This document shows, in pieces, positions 8,388 through 17,740 of a stretch of 64,000 nt of DNA. The notes beneath the pieces are model-generated. The model made no database searches and was not told the origin of the DNA. It saw only the letters and a program-made list of their open reading frames with translations. The stretch comes from Rhodanobacter sp. LX-99 (GTDB lineage: Bacteria > Pseudomonadota > Gammaproteobacteria > Xanthomonadales > Rhodanobacteraceae). The stretch spans positions 1,364,001 to 1,428,000 of the forward strand of contig NZ_JAHFVL010000001.1 of assembly GCF_018599185.1 (NCBI RefSeq). The letters are read 5' to 3'. Position 1 is the stretch's first letter. Each line of letters begins with the position of its first letter. The position numbers and the translations under genes are program-made.

Positions 8388-11300
8388 ATGTTTTCCGAAA
8401 TCCTCCACTTCGAACTGCGCCAGCAACTGAAGGCGCCGCTGTTCTGGATCATCGCCGCGGTGTTCGCTGCGCTGGCCTTCGCGTTCGCCAGCACCGACGC
8501 GGTGATCGTCGGCGGCGCCAGCGGCAACGTGCTGCGCAACGCGCCGCTGGTGATCGTGCGGCTGCTCGACAACCTCGCGCCGCTGTGCCTGCTGCTGGCG
8601 GCCGCCTTCGTGGCCGGCGCGGCCCTGCGCGACTTCGACCATGGCACCGCCGAACTGATGTTCGCCACGCCGGTGCGCAAGCGCGCCTATCTCGGCGGGC
8701 GCTTCGCGGCGGGTTACCTGGTGATGGTGGCGATCATGCTGCTGTGCGCGCTGGGGCTGGCGGCGGGCGGCAGCATGCCGTGGATCGAGGCGGCGCGGCT
8801 GGGGCCGCCGGACTGGCGCGGCTACGCCTGGGCGTTCGGCGTGATGCTGCTGCCGAACCTGCTGTTCATCGCGGCATTGCTGTTCCTGCTCGCCACCGCC
8901 ACCCGCTCGCTGCTGGCCACGCTGATCGGCGTGATCGCCTTCATCGTGTTGCTCTCGGTGGCCAAGCTGCTGACCCAGGACGTCAACCACCACGCACTGG
9001 CCGCGATCCTCGACCCATTCGGCAACCGCACCCTGCAGATCGTCACTCGCTACTGGTCGGCGGACCAGCTCAACCGGCAGTTGCCGGCGCTGGACGGCCT
9101 GCTGCTGTTCAACCGGCTGCTGTGGACCGGCATCGCGGTAGGGCTTGCCGGCGCCGCGTTCGCGCTGTTCCGCGCCGACCGCGAGGGCCTGCAGTGGCAC
9201 CGGCGCACGCGGCGCGCAGAGCCGCCGATCCTGCGCCCCGCCGTCGGCGCCGCCACGCCGGCGCTGCCGGCGGCGCGGCTGGCGGTCGACGGGCGCGCGC
9301 AATGGGTCCAGCTGCGCCACCTGCTGGTGTTCGACACCTGGAGCGTGCTGCGCGGCGTGCCGTTCCTGGTGATGCTGGTGTTCGGCCTGGTCAACCTCGC
9401 CTTCAGCCTGGCGCTGTCCGGGCGCATCTACGGCACCGCCACCTGGCCGGTGACGCACAGCGTGCTGGAGATGTCGCAGGGCGCCCTGCAGTGGCTGCTG
9501 TACATCATCGTGATGTTCTACGCCGGCGAACTGGTCTGGCGCGAACGCATGCAGCGCAGCGCCGAGGTCAGCGACGCGTTCCCGCTGCGGGACTGGGTGC
9601 CGCTGGCGGCGAAGCTGGGCGCCTTGCTGGCGGTGATCGTGGCGTTCCTCGCCTGCGGCGCGGCGTTCGGCATCGGCTGGCAGCTGGCCCACGGCTACAC
9701 GCACATCGAGCCGGGCCTGTACCTGGGCACGTTGGCATTGCAGGCGATTCCGTTCGCGCTGCTGGCGGTGCTGGCGCTGTTCCTGCAGGTGATGTCCAAC
9801 AACCGCTTCCTCGGCTATCTGCTGACCGTGCTGTGGTTCGTCTGCCAGATCGCCTTCCCGCTGCTGCACTGGGACCACAACCTCTACAACTACGCCGCCG
9901 CGCCCTCCACGCCGTATTCGGACCTCAACGGCTTCGGCCATTTCCTCAAGGCCGCGCTGTGGTTCGACTTCTACTGGGCGAGCTGCGCCGTCGCCCTGCT
10001 GGTGCTGGCGGCGCTGTTCTGGGTGCGCGGCACCGGGCAGTCGTGGCGCGAGCGGTGGCGCGAGGCACGCGCGCGGTTCCGCGGACCGTCGCGTATCGCG
10101 CTGGGGCTGGCGCTGCTGGCCTTCGCGGGCAGCGGCCTCTGGATCTACTACAACACCAACGTGCTCAACCACTATCGCAGCGGCACCGCGGAAAAATGGG
10201 AGCGCGCCGACTACGAGAAGCGGTACGCGAAATACCTCGACGCACCGCAGCCGCGCATCACCTCGGTACGCACCGAGGTGGACATCCACCCCTACCGGCG
10301 CCGGCTGGAGATCCGCGGCCACTACAAGCTGGTCAACAGGACCATGGCGCCGATCGACACGCTGTACGTGAACTTCGACACCGACTTCACGGTGAATTCG
10401 CTGGACTTCGCGCCGCGCGACACGGTGAGCGACGACAAGCGCCTCGGCTTCGCCATCTACAAATTGCGGACGCCGCTGGCGCCGGGCGCGTCGATGCCGT
10501 TCGACTTCGACATCGCCTATGCGCCGAAGGGTTTCACCAACGAACCCGACGGCAAGTTCCTCGCCCACAACGGCACGTTCTTCAACAGCGGCGTGCTGCC
10601 GCAGTTCGGCTACCAGCCGCAGAACCAGCTCGTCGACCGCAACGACCGCCGCAAGTACGGCCTGCCGCTGGACGTGCCGCGCATGCCTCCGCTGGGCGAC
10701 CAGAAGGCGCGCGCCAACACCTACATCAGCAACGACGCCGACTGGATCGACTTCGATACCACGGTCTCCACCGCCACCGACCAGATCGCGCTGGCGCCCG
10801 GCGTGCTGCAGAAGGAGTGGATCGCCGGCGGTCGGCATTATTTCCACTACACCACGCTTCATGACGGCGGACAGCACCCGATGCTGAATTTCGCTGCGTG
10901 GATGTCGGCGCGCTGGGCGGTGAAACGCGTGGACGACCACGGCACCACCATCGCCGTGTACTACAACCCTGCCCACGCCTGGAACGTGGACCGCATGATC
11001 GAAGGCGCGCGGGACGCGCTGGCGTACTACGACACGCATTACACGCCCTACCAGTTCCGCCAGCTGCGCATCGCCGAAGTGCCCAACTACTACGGCTTCG
11101 CGCAGTCCTTCCCCAACACCATCGCGTTTTCCGAGGCGCTGGGCTTCATCGCCGACCTGCGCGACAAGAGCCGGATCGACTATCCCTACTACGTCACCGC
11201 GCACGAAGTGGCGCACCAGTGGTGGGCGCATCGGGTGGTCGGCGCGAACATGCAGGGCTCGACCATGCTCAGCGAATCGCTGGCGCAGTACTCCGCGCTG

Positions 11301-11987
11301 ATGGTGATGAAGCAGAAGTATGGCGCCGACCAGATGCACAAGTTCCTGAAGTACGAACTGGACGGCTATCTGGCGGGGCGTGCCACCGAGAAGCTGGCCG
11401 AGGAACCGCTGGCGAAGGTCGAGAACCAGCAGTACATCCATTACAAGAAAGGTTCGCTGGTGTTCTACGCGCTGCAGGACTACGTCGGCGAAGGCGTGCT
11501 GGACGCGGTGCTGAAGCAGTTCCTGATCGACAAGGGTTTCCAGCAGCCGCCGTACACCACCTCGCGGGAATTCATGGGCGCGCTGGGCAAGGCGCTCGAC
11601 CCGAAGTGGCAGCCGTTGCTGGACGATTTCTTCTGGAAGATCACCCTGTTCGACAACCGCCTCACCGATGCCACCGCGAAGAAGCTGCCGAACGGCAAGT
11701 ACGAAGTGACCCTGCAGGTGCACGCCGGCAAGGTTCACGTCGACGGCACCGGCAAGGAAACCGCGGCGAAGCCGGACATCCCGATCGAAGTCGGCGTGTT
11801 CGCCGCTCCGCCGGGCAACGGCGAGGACGGCAAGCCGCTGTACCTGGAAAAGCGCCTGCTGCCCGACGGCGACAGTACGATCACCGTGACCGTCGACGGC
11901 AAGCCCGCACTGGCCGGCATCGATCCCTACAACGAGCTGATCGACAAGGTGTCCAGCGACAACCGCCGCACGGTGACGATGCCGTAG
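8388..11987 (+). CDS. ABC-2 permease fused to M1-family aminopeptidase
   Basis: 1199-residue membrane protein. The first half (about 1-590) holds two sets of hydrophobic helices typical of ABC-2 permeases, including DFDHGTAELMFATPVRK between helices. The second half is an M1-like metallopeptidase with HEVAHQWW (His939, Glu940, His943) and a downstream Glu963 in TMLSESLAQYS as third zinc ligand; the spacing is one residue longer than the classical 18. The peptidase half follows the last helix and probably faces the periplasm. AAGGA precedes the ATG. Such fusions are known in Xanthomonadales, but the substrate is not. Confidence 0.88.
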   Translation: MFSEILHFELRQQLKAPLFWIIAAVFAALAFAFASTDAVIVGGASGNVLRNAPLVIVRLLDNLAPLCLLLAAAFVAGAALRDFDHGTAELMFATPVRKRAYLGGRFAAGYLVMVAIMLLCALGLAAGGSMPWIEAARLGPPDWRGYAWAFGVMLLPNLLFIAALLFLLATATRSLLATLIGVIAFIVLLSVAKLLTQDVNHHALAAILDPFGNRTLQIVTRYWSADQLNRQLPALDGLLLFNRLLWTGIAVGLAGAAFALFRADREGLQWHRRTRRAEPPILRPAVGAATPALPAARLAVDGRAQWVQLRHLLVFDTWSVLRGVPFLVMLVFGLVNLAFSLALSGRIYGTATWPVTHSVLEMSQGALQWLLYIIVMFYAGELVWRERMQRSAEVSDAFPLRDWVPLAAKLGALLAVIVAFLACGAAFGIGWQLAHGYTHIEPGLYLGTLALQAIPFALLAVLALFLQVMSNNRFLGYLLTVLWFVCQIAFPLLHWDHNLYNYAAAPSTPYSDLNGFGHFLKAALWFDFYWASCAVALLVLAALFWVRGTGQSWRERWREARARFRGPSRIALGLALLAFAGSGLWIYYNTNVLNHYRSGTAEKWERADYEKRYAKYLDAPQPRITSVRTEVDIHPYRRRLEIRGHYKLVNRTMAPIDTLYVNFDTDFTVNSLDFAPRDTVSDDKRLGFAIYKLRTPLAPGASMPFDFDIAYAPKGFTNEPDGKFLAHNGTFFNSGVLPQFGYQPQNQLVDRNDRRKYGLPLDVPRMPPLGDQKARANTYISNDADWIDFDTTVSTATDQIALAPGVLQKEWIAGGRHYFHYTTLHDGGQHPMLNFAAWMSARWAVKRVDDHGTTIAVYYNPAHAWNVDRMIEGARDALAYYDTHYTPYQFRQLRIAEVPNYYGFAQSFPNTIAFSEALGFIADLRDKSRIDYPYYVTAHEVAHQWWAHRVVGANMQGSTMLSESLAQYSALMVMKQKYGADQMHKFLKYELDGYLAGRATEKLAEEPLAKVENQQYIHYKKGSLVFYALQDYVGEGVLDAVLKQFLIDKGFQQPPYTTSREFMGALGKALDPKWQPLLDDFFWKITLFDNRLTDATAKKLPNGKYEVTLQVHAGKVHVDGTGKETAAKPDIPIEVGVFAAPPGNGEDGKPLYLEKRLLPDGDSTITVTVDGKPALAGIDPYNELIDKVSSDNRRTVTMP

Positions 11988-11989
11988 GC

Positions 11990-12844
11990 TCAGTCGGCTT
12001 TCGGTACGCACTGCACCAGGGTGACTTCGTGCGGCACCACGGGGACGCTGATCTGCTGCGCGTCGATCTTCTGCTTGATCGCGCGCAGCAGGTCGGTCTG
12101 CGCACCCCAGGTGTCGCCGCTGCGGGTCCAGCCGCGCAGCACCAGGTTGACCGTCTGCCCGGCCAGGCCTTCGATCCACACGCCGGGGACCGGTTCTTTC
12201 AGGATGCGCGGGTCCGACGCCATCAATTGCATGATCGTGGCCATCACCTGATCGGCATCGTCGCGGTAGGCGATGCCGAGCTTCAGCTCGAAGCGCCGCG
12301 TGCCCAGCCGGTTGAAGTTGATGATGGCATCGCTGCCGATCTTCGCGTTCGGCAGGATCGCCTCGCGGTTGTCCGGCAGGATCAGCTGGGTGTGCATCAG
12401 GTTGAGGCTCTGCACGGTGCCCTCGGTGCCGCCGGCGTTGACGTAGTCGCCGACGCGGAACGGACGGAACACCACCAGCAGCACGCCCCACGCCAGGTTG
12501 CTGAGCGAGCCCTGCAGGGCCAGGCCGATCGCCAGCCCGGCGGTGCCGAGCGCGGCGACCATGGGCGCCGACGGCACGCCCAGCACGCCCAGCGCGGTGA
12601 CCACCAGCAGGGCGATCAGCACGCCATAGATCAGGTTGCGCAGGAAGCCGCTGAGCGTGGAATCGAAATTGGCCCGGCCCAGCGCGGCCTGCGCGAAATT
12701 GGCCAGGCGGCGCGCCACCCACATGCCGACCAGCAGCACCAGCAGGGCGCCGATCAGATGCAGCCCGACCTGCACGGCCTGATCGGTATAGGCGGAAACA
12801 TCGACTGCGGCCACCGCCGCCGGCCTGCCGGAATGGTCGAGCAT
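11990..12844 (-). CDS. MscS-family mechanosensitive channel
   Basis: 284-residue small-conductance mechanosensitive channel. Three hydrophobic segments span about 25-150. The pore-lining helix shows the Ala/Gly pattern ALGTAGLAIGLALQGSLSNLAWG. This leads into the beta domain (FRPFRVGDYVNAGGTEGTVQSLNLMHTQL) and an alpha/beta C-terminal domain. Length matches E. coli MscS (286). The ATG at 12844 is used. It is convergent with the ABC permease with only two bases between the stops, and probably stands alone. Role in osmotic downshift relief is inferred from the family. Confidence 0.92.
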   Translation of the reverse strand: MLDHSGRPAAVAAVDVSAYTDQAVQVGLHLIGALLVLLVGMWVARRLANFAQAALGRANFDSTLSGFLRNLIYGVLIALLVVTALGVLGVPSAPMVAALGTAGLAIGLALQGSLSNLAWGVLLVVFRPFRVGDYVNAGGTEGTVQSLNLMHTQLILPDNREAILPNAKIGSDAIINFNRLGTRRFELKLGIAYRDDADQVMATIMQLMASDPRILKEPVPGVWIEGLAGQTVNLVLRGWTRSGDTWGAQTDLLRAIKQKIDAQQISVPVVPHEVTLVQCVPKAD

Positions 12845-12982
12845 GGCTTCGCCTCACGAAGAAAAATCGAGGGCCAGCCTAACAGCGTGGACGGCAAGAG
12901 TTCACCGTCGCACGTTCAACGGATTCAGAAAGCGGCGACCTTGTCCCTGGGGCGCGCATCGACGGCCTGGGCCCGCCCGCCA

Positions 12983-14215
12983 TCAGTCACGGAGCGAGGA
13001 TTCGTGCAGCCGCCGACGCAGATGCCGTAGCGAGACGGTCTCCCAGGCCGCCACCAGTACCAGCATCGAACTGCTGGCCAGTCCGAGCACAAACACACTC
13101 GGCGGCTGCTGGACGAGGACAGCGGCAAGCACCGCCAGCAGGCCCAGGCCGACCAGGTGCGACAGCGGCAGGTGGGTGTCGTTCACGGTCTTCTTGAACC
13201 ACGCATTGCCGGTCAGGTACAGCATCGGGCCGCCCAGCAGCACCGCGCCGCTGATCGCGCCGACGCGCTGCTGCGCATCGCGCAGGGTCAGTTCGTCGGC
13301 CACCGCGCCGACGATGATGCCGGCGACAATCAGCAGGTGCAGGTAGGTATAGGCGGCCCGCGCGGTGCGGCCCGGATCGGCCGCATGCCGGATCGCGCGG
13401 CTGCCGCGCTCGGCACCGAGATCGAAGTAGATCCACCACATCGCCACGCTGCCGACAAAGGCGCTGACAAACGCCAGCACGGCCTGCGGCTGCCAAGCGG
13501 TGGCGGCAAAACTCGACCCGGTGACCAGCACCGACTCGCCCAGTGCGATGATCACGAACAGGCTGCAGCGTTCGGCCAGATGGCCGCCGTCGATATCCCA
13601 GTCCGCCGTGCTCGACCGGCCCAGGCCGGGCACCGCGAAGGCCAGCGCCGGGCCGATGTATTCCAGCGCCAGTGCAGCAACCCACAGCAGCACGCGTTCC
13701 TTTCCGTCCAGCCACCCGCCGAGCAGCCACAGCGCACCGGAAACCGCCAGCCACACTGCGATGCGCTGGAAATTGCGGGTATTCGCCGGCGCGTCGTCGC
13801 CCAGCGCCCACAGCACGAACAGCGTGCGCCCCACCTGCATGAATACGTACGCGCCGGCAAACAGCAACCCGCGTTCGCCGAACGCCTCGGGCAGCGCCAT
13901 CGACAGCAGCAATCCGGCCAGCATCAGCGCCAACAACAGCAGGCGTACCAGCGGGCGTTCCGGATCCAGCCAGTTGGTGACCCAACTGGTAAATACCCAT
14001 ACCCACCACACCGCCAGGAACAGCAACAGCACCTGCAGCGCGCCGACGACGTTCAGCCCGTGCAGCAGCGTGTGCGACAGCTGGGTCACCGCGTAGACGA
14101 ACACCAGATCGAAGAACAGTTCGATATTGGTGACCTTGACAGCGCCGGCCGTCCGCGAACGCAGCAGGCTGCGTCGCGCCGGGCGAGCGGGATCGGCGGA
14201 CGGGGAAGTGCTCAC
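12983..14215 (-). CDS. low-temperature requirement protein A (LtrA) family
   Basis: 410-residue multi-pass membrane protein with about ten to twelve hydrophobic segments. The N-terminal segment VTNIELFFDLVFVYAVTQLSH is the hallmark of the LtrA family. GSVAMWWIYFDLGAERGSR and HLLIVAGIIVGAVADEL are also typical. The start is GTG at 14215, supported by GGAGG eight bases upstream. The family name comes from a Listeria mutant unable to grow in the cold; the molecular function is not known. It is monocistronic as far as visible. Confidence 0.9.
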   Translation of the reverse strand: MSTSPSADPARPARRSLLRSRTAGAVKVTNIELFFDLVFVYAVTQLSHTLLHGLNVVGALQVLLLFLAVWWVWVFTSWVTNWLDPERPLVRLLLLALMLAGLLLSMALPEAFGERGLLFAGAYVFMQVGRTLFVLWALGDDAPANTRNFQRIAVWLAVSGALWLLGGWLDGKERVLLWVAALALEYIGPALAFAVPGLGRSSTADWDIDGGHLAERCSLFVIIALGESVLVTGSSFAATAWQPQAVLAFVSAFVGSVAMWWIYFDLGAERGSRAIRHAADPGRTARAAYTYLHLLIVAGIIVGAVADELTLRDAQQRVGAISGAVLLGGPMLYLTGNAWFKKTVNDTHLPLSHLVGLGLLAVLAAVLVQQPPSVFVLGLASSSMLVLVAAWETVSLRHLRRRLHESSLRD

Positions 14216-14280
14216 GAGACGGCCTCCGGCAATGTCCGGCCTTTATCGCACGATGACCCGGACGCCGCCACGCGGGCGAT

Positions 14281-14589
14281 TCACAGCCGGCGGTCCTCGA
14301 TCTCGCTGACCCGGCCGTCGACGATCGTCACCACGGTGACGTGATCGCCGCGGCGGTAGCGCCATTGCTCGCCACCCTGGTGGTTGTCCACCACGCGAAC
14401 GCCACCGCGGCGATTGCCGTGGCTGCGCGACTTGTGCGCGTGCGATTTCGAGGTGGGCTTGCCCAGCAGCTCGACCACCCGCTCGCGGCTGTCGCCGGCG
14501 GTGAGTACCTGGCTGCCGACGCGCAAGGTGCTGGACGCCTGCACGGCGGCACTGAACGCGAACAATGCGATGGCGAGACGAATGTGCAT
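14281..14589 (-). CDS. small exported protein, DUF2845-like
   Basis: 102-residue protein with a signal peptide (about 1-18, cut near AQAS). The mature part reads TLRVGSQVLTAGDSRERVVELLGKP, then a His/Arg/Ser-rich loop (SKSHAHKSRSHGNRRGG), then EQWRYRRGDHVTVVTIVDGRV. This small alpha-beta pattern, with a 'set up - turn - EQW.Y - V.IVDG.V' flow, is that of DUF2845 and related BamE/SmpA-like periplasmic proteins. GGGAG precedes the ATG. Function unknown. Confidence 0.75.
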   Translation of the reverse strand: MHIRLAIALFAFSAAVQASSTLRVGSQVLTAGDSRERVVELLGKPTSKSHAHKSRSHGNRRGGVRVVDNHQGGEQWRYRRGDHVTVVTIVDGRVSEIEDRRL

Positions 14590-14670
14590 GACCTGCTCCC
14601 TGGTCTGGTTGGAATGATCTGGTTGGAATGGTCTGGTTGAAATTCCGAACCCCGCCAGTCATCCCGCGCT

Positions 14671-15246
14671 TCAGAAACCGGCACCCGGCTGGGCCAGGTA
14701 AAGCGTCTCTTCCGGCGTACTGGGACGACCGAGCGTGGCGTTGCGATGAGGGAAGCGGCCGAAGCGCGCGATCACCTCACGGTGGCGGCGAGCATAGTCC
14801 AGAAATTCCTCGAACTGTTTGCGCTGTTCCATCGGCACTTGCGCGCACAGCGCCTCGAACAATTCCACCGAACGCCGCTGCAGCGCGCCGTCCTCGGCGT
14901 GTTCCAGCGGCAGGTAGGCGAACACGCGCTGCACGGCGGGAAGTTGCCGGTCATCACCACGGGCCAGACCCGACAAGGCCACGCGTTGCGCGCGGGCGTC
15001 CGCGGCCCAGGCGCGCGGATCGTTGCGGTACAGGTTGCGCGGAAACTGGTCGAGCACGATCAACAACGCGAGCCAACCCGGCGGCGTACCCGCCCAATCG
15101 TCCAGCCGGCCCTCGGCAGCCGCCTCGACGGCTGCGCCGAAGCGCTCGCGAATCTGCGCATCGAACGCGGCATCAGCGGCGAACCAGTGGGCGGCGCCTG
15201 CTTCGGCAAACCAGAAATCGAGGACGTCCTGTGCGCTCGCGGGCAT
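14671..15246 (-). CDS. DUF924 family protein
   Basis: 191-residue all-helical cytosolic protein. DVLDFWF at the start, LLIVLDQFPRNLYRN (middle) and RFGRFPHRNATLGR followed by TPEETLYL near the end are the conserved DUF924 blocks; the fold resembles TPR proteins. The ATG at 15246 has GGAG six bases upstream and is preferred to a TTG five codons earlier that would overlap the previous gene. It follows the DUF2383 gene by only 11 bases, so the pair is probably one transcript. No biochemical function is established. Confidence 0.9.
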   Translation of the reverse strand: MPASAQDVLDFWFAEAGAAHWFAADAAFDAQIRERFGAAVEAAAEGRLDDWAGTPPGWLALLIVLDQFPRNLYRNDPRAWAADARAQRVALSGLARGDDRQLPAVQRVFAYLPLEHAEDGALQRRSVELFEALCAQVPMEQRKQFEEFLDYARRHREVIARFGRFPHRNATLGRPSTPEETLYLAQPGAGF

Positions 15247-15257
15247 CACCACTCCGT

Positions 15258-15698
15258 TCAATAGCGCGCGGTACCGGCCAGACTATGCATGTCCAGGTGG
15301 ATGCCGCGCAAACGCGGCAATTGCCGGCGCAGCACTAACGCCGACTCGGCGGGGGCCGTGGCAATGGCCTGCTCGAAGCGATGCAGCAACGCGCTCTCGC
15401 CATGCGCCAGCGCGCGGATCCACGCATGGTCGCGGCGCGCGACGGTACGTATCAGCCAGCCGGTGAGATGCCGATGCACGGTGCCGCGCCAGCTGCCGTG
15501 TTCGCACGGCTCGCCGCCGCGGTCGCGCAGCTGCGCCTGCAGCTCGGCGATCAGCAGGTCCAGCGTATGCACGTTGTCGTTCAGCACCATGCGCAAGCCC
15601 GGTTCGCACGCCGTCGCGGCATGACGATAGAGCTGGCGCAGGTCGATGCTGCGCCGGATCAGGGCGTTGCAGGTGGATACGGGCAGGTGCCGCGGCAT
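15258..15698 (-). CDS. DUF2383 / PA2169-type four-helix bundle protein
   Basis: 146-residue helical protein. The pattern LIAELQAQLRDRGGEP, SWRGTVHRHLTGW, ALAHGESALLHRFEQAI and LRRQLPRLRGIHLDM matches the ferritin-like four-helix bundle of the PA2169 (DUF2383) family, including the GGEP turn. The ATG at 15698 is chosen because GGAGG sits five bases upstream; another ATG 11 codons earlier is possible. Family members often respond to stress. It is upstream of and close to the DUF924 gene. Confidence 0.75.
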   Translation of the reverse strand: MPRHLPVSTCNALIRRSIDLRQLYRHAATACEPGLRMVLNDNVHTLDLLIAELQAQLRDRGGEPCEHGSWRGTVHRHLTGWLIRTVARRDHAWIRALAHGESALLHRFEQAIATAPAESALVLRRQLPRLRGIHLDMHSLAGTARY

Positions 15699-15808
15699 GG
15701 CCGCCTCCGGGCGGGTCGATCGGTGCGCCATCCTCGCCCTGCCCCACTTAGCGGGAGATTAACCCCGCGCGAGGCGCCATCCGGCAGTCAGCTGGCGGCC
15801 AGTCTCGT

Positions 15809-16561
15809 TCACTGCCCAACCTGCAGCAGGTTCAGCGGCTGCCCGTTGCTGCCGCGCACGCCCTGCTGCAACGCGGCGAGTTGCTGGATCGACGGGCACA
15901 GCGCCTCGATCTGCGGACGCAAGGCCTGCAGGCGCAACTGCAGGCGTGGCTGCAATGCGGTGGCGAGGTCGGCGGCACGGTCGCGCAGGCTGGCGGCAGC
16001 CTGCAGGTCGCCGGCCAGTGCCGCATTGATCGCCTGCTGGCCGAGGTCGGCCGCCAGCAGCGGCAGCAGGTCGCCGGCGATCTGGTTCATCGCCTGGTTG
16101 GCGGCGTCGCCCTGCCAGTCGTGCGTGCTCTGGCTGACCGAGATGCGCCGCTTCAGCTCGGCCGCATGCGCGTCCAGCCGACGGTTGAATTCGGCACGGG
16201 TATCGGCACCCAAGCCCATGCCGCCGGCCTCCTCGCGCAGCGCCTGCGCGGCGATGTCCACGCCGTTGCGTGCCACCGTGCGCACCCGCGGCGCCAGCGC
16301 GCGCAGGTCGCGTTCGAACAGGGCCAGCCGGTCCTCGTCTTCCGCATTCAACTTCACCGCGACGCCGTCGGTGCGCAGCGCGCCCTGCTGCAGCTCGACG
16401 TGGAATGGCGCGGGCGCCGGCCGATCGAACAGCAGGCTGCCGGGTTTCAGGGTGACGTCATAGCTGCTGCTGGCGTGGCAGGTCGTCGCCAGATCCTGGG
16501 CGTGCAGCCACGGCGCGGCGAGTGGCAGGACGAACAGGAGCAGCAATCGCGGCAGGAGCAT
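15809..16561 (-). CDS. exported DUF2884 (YggN-like) protein
   Basis: 250-residue periplasmic protein with a signal peptide (about 1-21, ending AAPWLHAQ). The body starts with a short beta segment (YDVTLKPGSLLFDRPAP) and continues as long amphipathic helices rich in Ala, Leu and Arg. DUF2884/YggN proteins have this order. Two cysteines are left in the mature form (CHASSS and EALCPS) and could form a disulfide bond. The ATG at 16561 starts the signal peptide. Function unknown; it stands alone on its strand. Confidence 0.75.
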   Translation of the reverse strand: MLLPRLLLLFVLPLAAPWLHAQDLATTCHASSSYDVTLKPGSLLFDRPAPAPFHVELQQGALRTDGVAVKLNAEDEDRLALFERDLRALAPRVRTVARNGVDIAAQALREEAGGMGLGADTRAEFNRRLDAHAAELKRRISVSQSTHDWQGDAANQAMNQIAGDLLPLLAADLGQQAINAALAGDLQAAASLRDRAADLATALQPRLQLRLQALRPQIEALCPSIQQLAALQQGVRGSNGQPLNLLQVGQ

Positions 16562-16630
16562 GGAGATTCCCGGAAGATGGACTCGCCCAGCGATAGCCGA
16601 CGTTGCCGCAACCGCCGCTGAACTGCCCGC

Positions 16631-17104
16631 TCAGCGAGGGCGCGGACGGAACTGCGCGCGCACCGCCGGCCGGCCGAGCTGCCAGGCCAGCCACAGCAGC
16701 AACGGGATCGCGGCGGCCTTGAGCGCCAGGCCGACCTGCCAGGTGCGTTCGGCCCGCGCGATCATCCACAGCGCGACCTCGCCCAGCTGCGGCTGCGCCA
16801 GTGCATGCTGCCTGGCGGTATCGAAGTCGCCCCATTGCTGCAGCATCAGCACGCCGCTGGCCAAAGCCCACACGGCCAGCAGCACCGCCAGCAGCTGCAT
16901 CGCCGGCCGTGCCCACGCCTGGCGCAGGATGCAACCGGCGCACGCCACGATGACCAGCAAGGCAGCAGCCAGGTACACGTACTCGGCATGCCGCAGGTAC
17001 TGCACGAAACCCATCGCGGCGAACAGCAGCAGCACCCACGGGCCGACCGCCCACGCCGAGAAGCGCCGCGCCGGCGCGGGGTCGGTGCGCACCGCCAGCG
17101 GCAT
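16631..17104 (-). CDS. small integral membrane protein
   Basis: 157-residue protein with four predicted hydrophobic helices (about 20-37, 43-60, 67-88 and 122-140) and a positively charged tail. I do not recognise a family. Its ATG overlaps the stop of the peroxiredoxin gene (TGATG at 17102-17106), so it is translationally coupled to it. This suggests a shared function in the envelope or redox homeostasis, but nothing in the sequence defines an activity. Confidence 0.7.
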   Translation of the reverse strand: MPLAVRTDPAPARRFSAWAVGPWVLLLFAAMGFVQYLRHAEYVYLAAALLVIVACAGCILRQAWARPAMQLLAVLLAVWALASGVLMLQQWGDFDTARQHALAQPQLGEVALWMIARAERTWQVGLALKAAAIPLLLWLAWQLGRPAVRAQFRPRPR

Positions 17105-17634
17105 CAGGGCGCCGCCTTCAACGTGGCGAGATCGCTCAGCACCTGGGCCGAGTTCTTTTCCGGATCGACGTCCACGTAGACCTTCGCGACCTTACCCTGC
17201 GGGTCGATCAGGAAGGTGGTGCGCTTGGCGTAGTGCATGCCCATGCGCGAGGTCAGCACGCCATAGCTGGTCGCGACGCTGCGCTCCGAGTCGGCCAGCA
17301 GCGGGAACGGCACACGGTATTTTTCGGCGAATTCGGCGTGCGACTTGACGTCGTCCAGGCTCACCCCGACCACCTCGGCACCGGCCTTGCGCAGCTTCGC
17401 GATGTCGTCGCGGAACGTGCAGACCTCGGTGGTGCAGCCGGGGGTGAAATCCTTCGGGTAGAAATACAGCACCAGCCAGTGGCCGTGGAAATCGGCCGGT
17501 GTGCGCCAGTGGCCGTTCTGGTCCTGCAGGCGGAAGTTCGGGGCGGTCTCGCCCACTTGCGGGGTGGCGGCAAACGCCGGGACGATCAGGGCACACAGCA
17601 GGGTCAACACGAGCAAGCAGGAAAGGCGACGCAT
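17104..17634 (-). CDS. exported peroxiredoxin (AhpC/TSA, BCP-like)
   Basis: 176-residue thiol peroxidase. A signal peptide covers residues 1-23 (MRRLSCLLVL... PAFAA), so it would work in the periplasm. The active site is DFTPGCTTEVCTF, with peroxidatic Cys67 and a second Cys72 five residues on, as in bacterioferritin-comigratory-type peroxiredoxins. The ATG at 17634 has GGAG eight bases upstream; the longer open frame upstream has no signal-like start. The coupled membrane protein downstream may be its partner. The reductant is unknown. Confidence 0.9.
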   Translation of the reverse strand: MRRLSCLLVLTLLCALIVPAFAATPQVGETAPNFRLQDQNGHWRTPADFHGHWLVLYFYPKDFTPGCTTEVCTFRDDIAKLRKAGAEVVGVSLDDVKSHAEFAEKYRVPFPLLADSERSVATSYGVLTSRMGMHYAKRTTFLIDPQGKVAKVYVDVDPEKNSAQVLSDLATLKAAP

Positions 17635-17694
17635 GACGGGATCTCCAGTGGGGATGCCTGGGAACAACCGCCACAGTTTACGCGTACCCATGAA

Positions 17695-17720
17695 GGAAGG
17701 GCGCCATCCGGCGCCCTTCC
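17695..17720 (-). terminator. hairpin terminator after exported protein gene
   Basis: A perfect 11-base-pair stem (GGAAGGGCGCC) with the four-base loop ATCC lies 20 bases past the stop of the gene at 17741-18199. The following T-run is weak, so efficiency is uncertain. It also lies in the leader of the peroxiredoxin gene. Confidence 0.55.
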
Positions 17721-17740
17721 CGATCACGCCTGCGCCAGCA

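Noticed and set aside
7311..12857. Very long minus-strand open frame (over 1800 codons) opposite the ABC operon
   Set aside because: It is a GC-rich shadow rich in His, Gln, Arg and Val, lies opposite clearly coding sequence and has no domain of its own.
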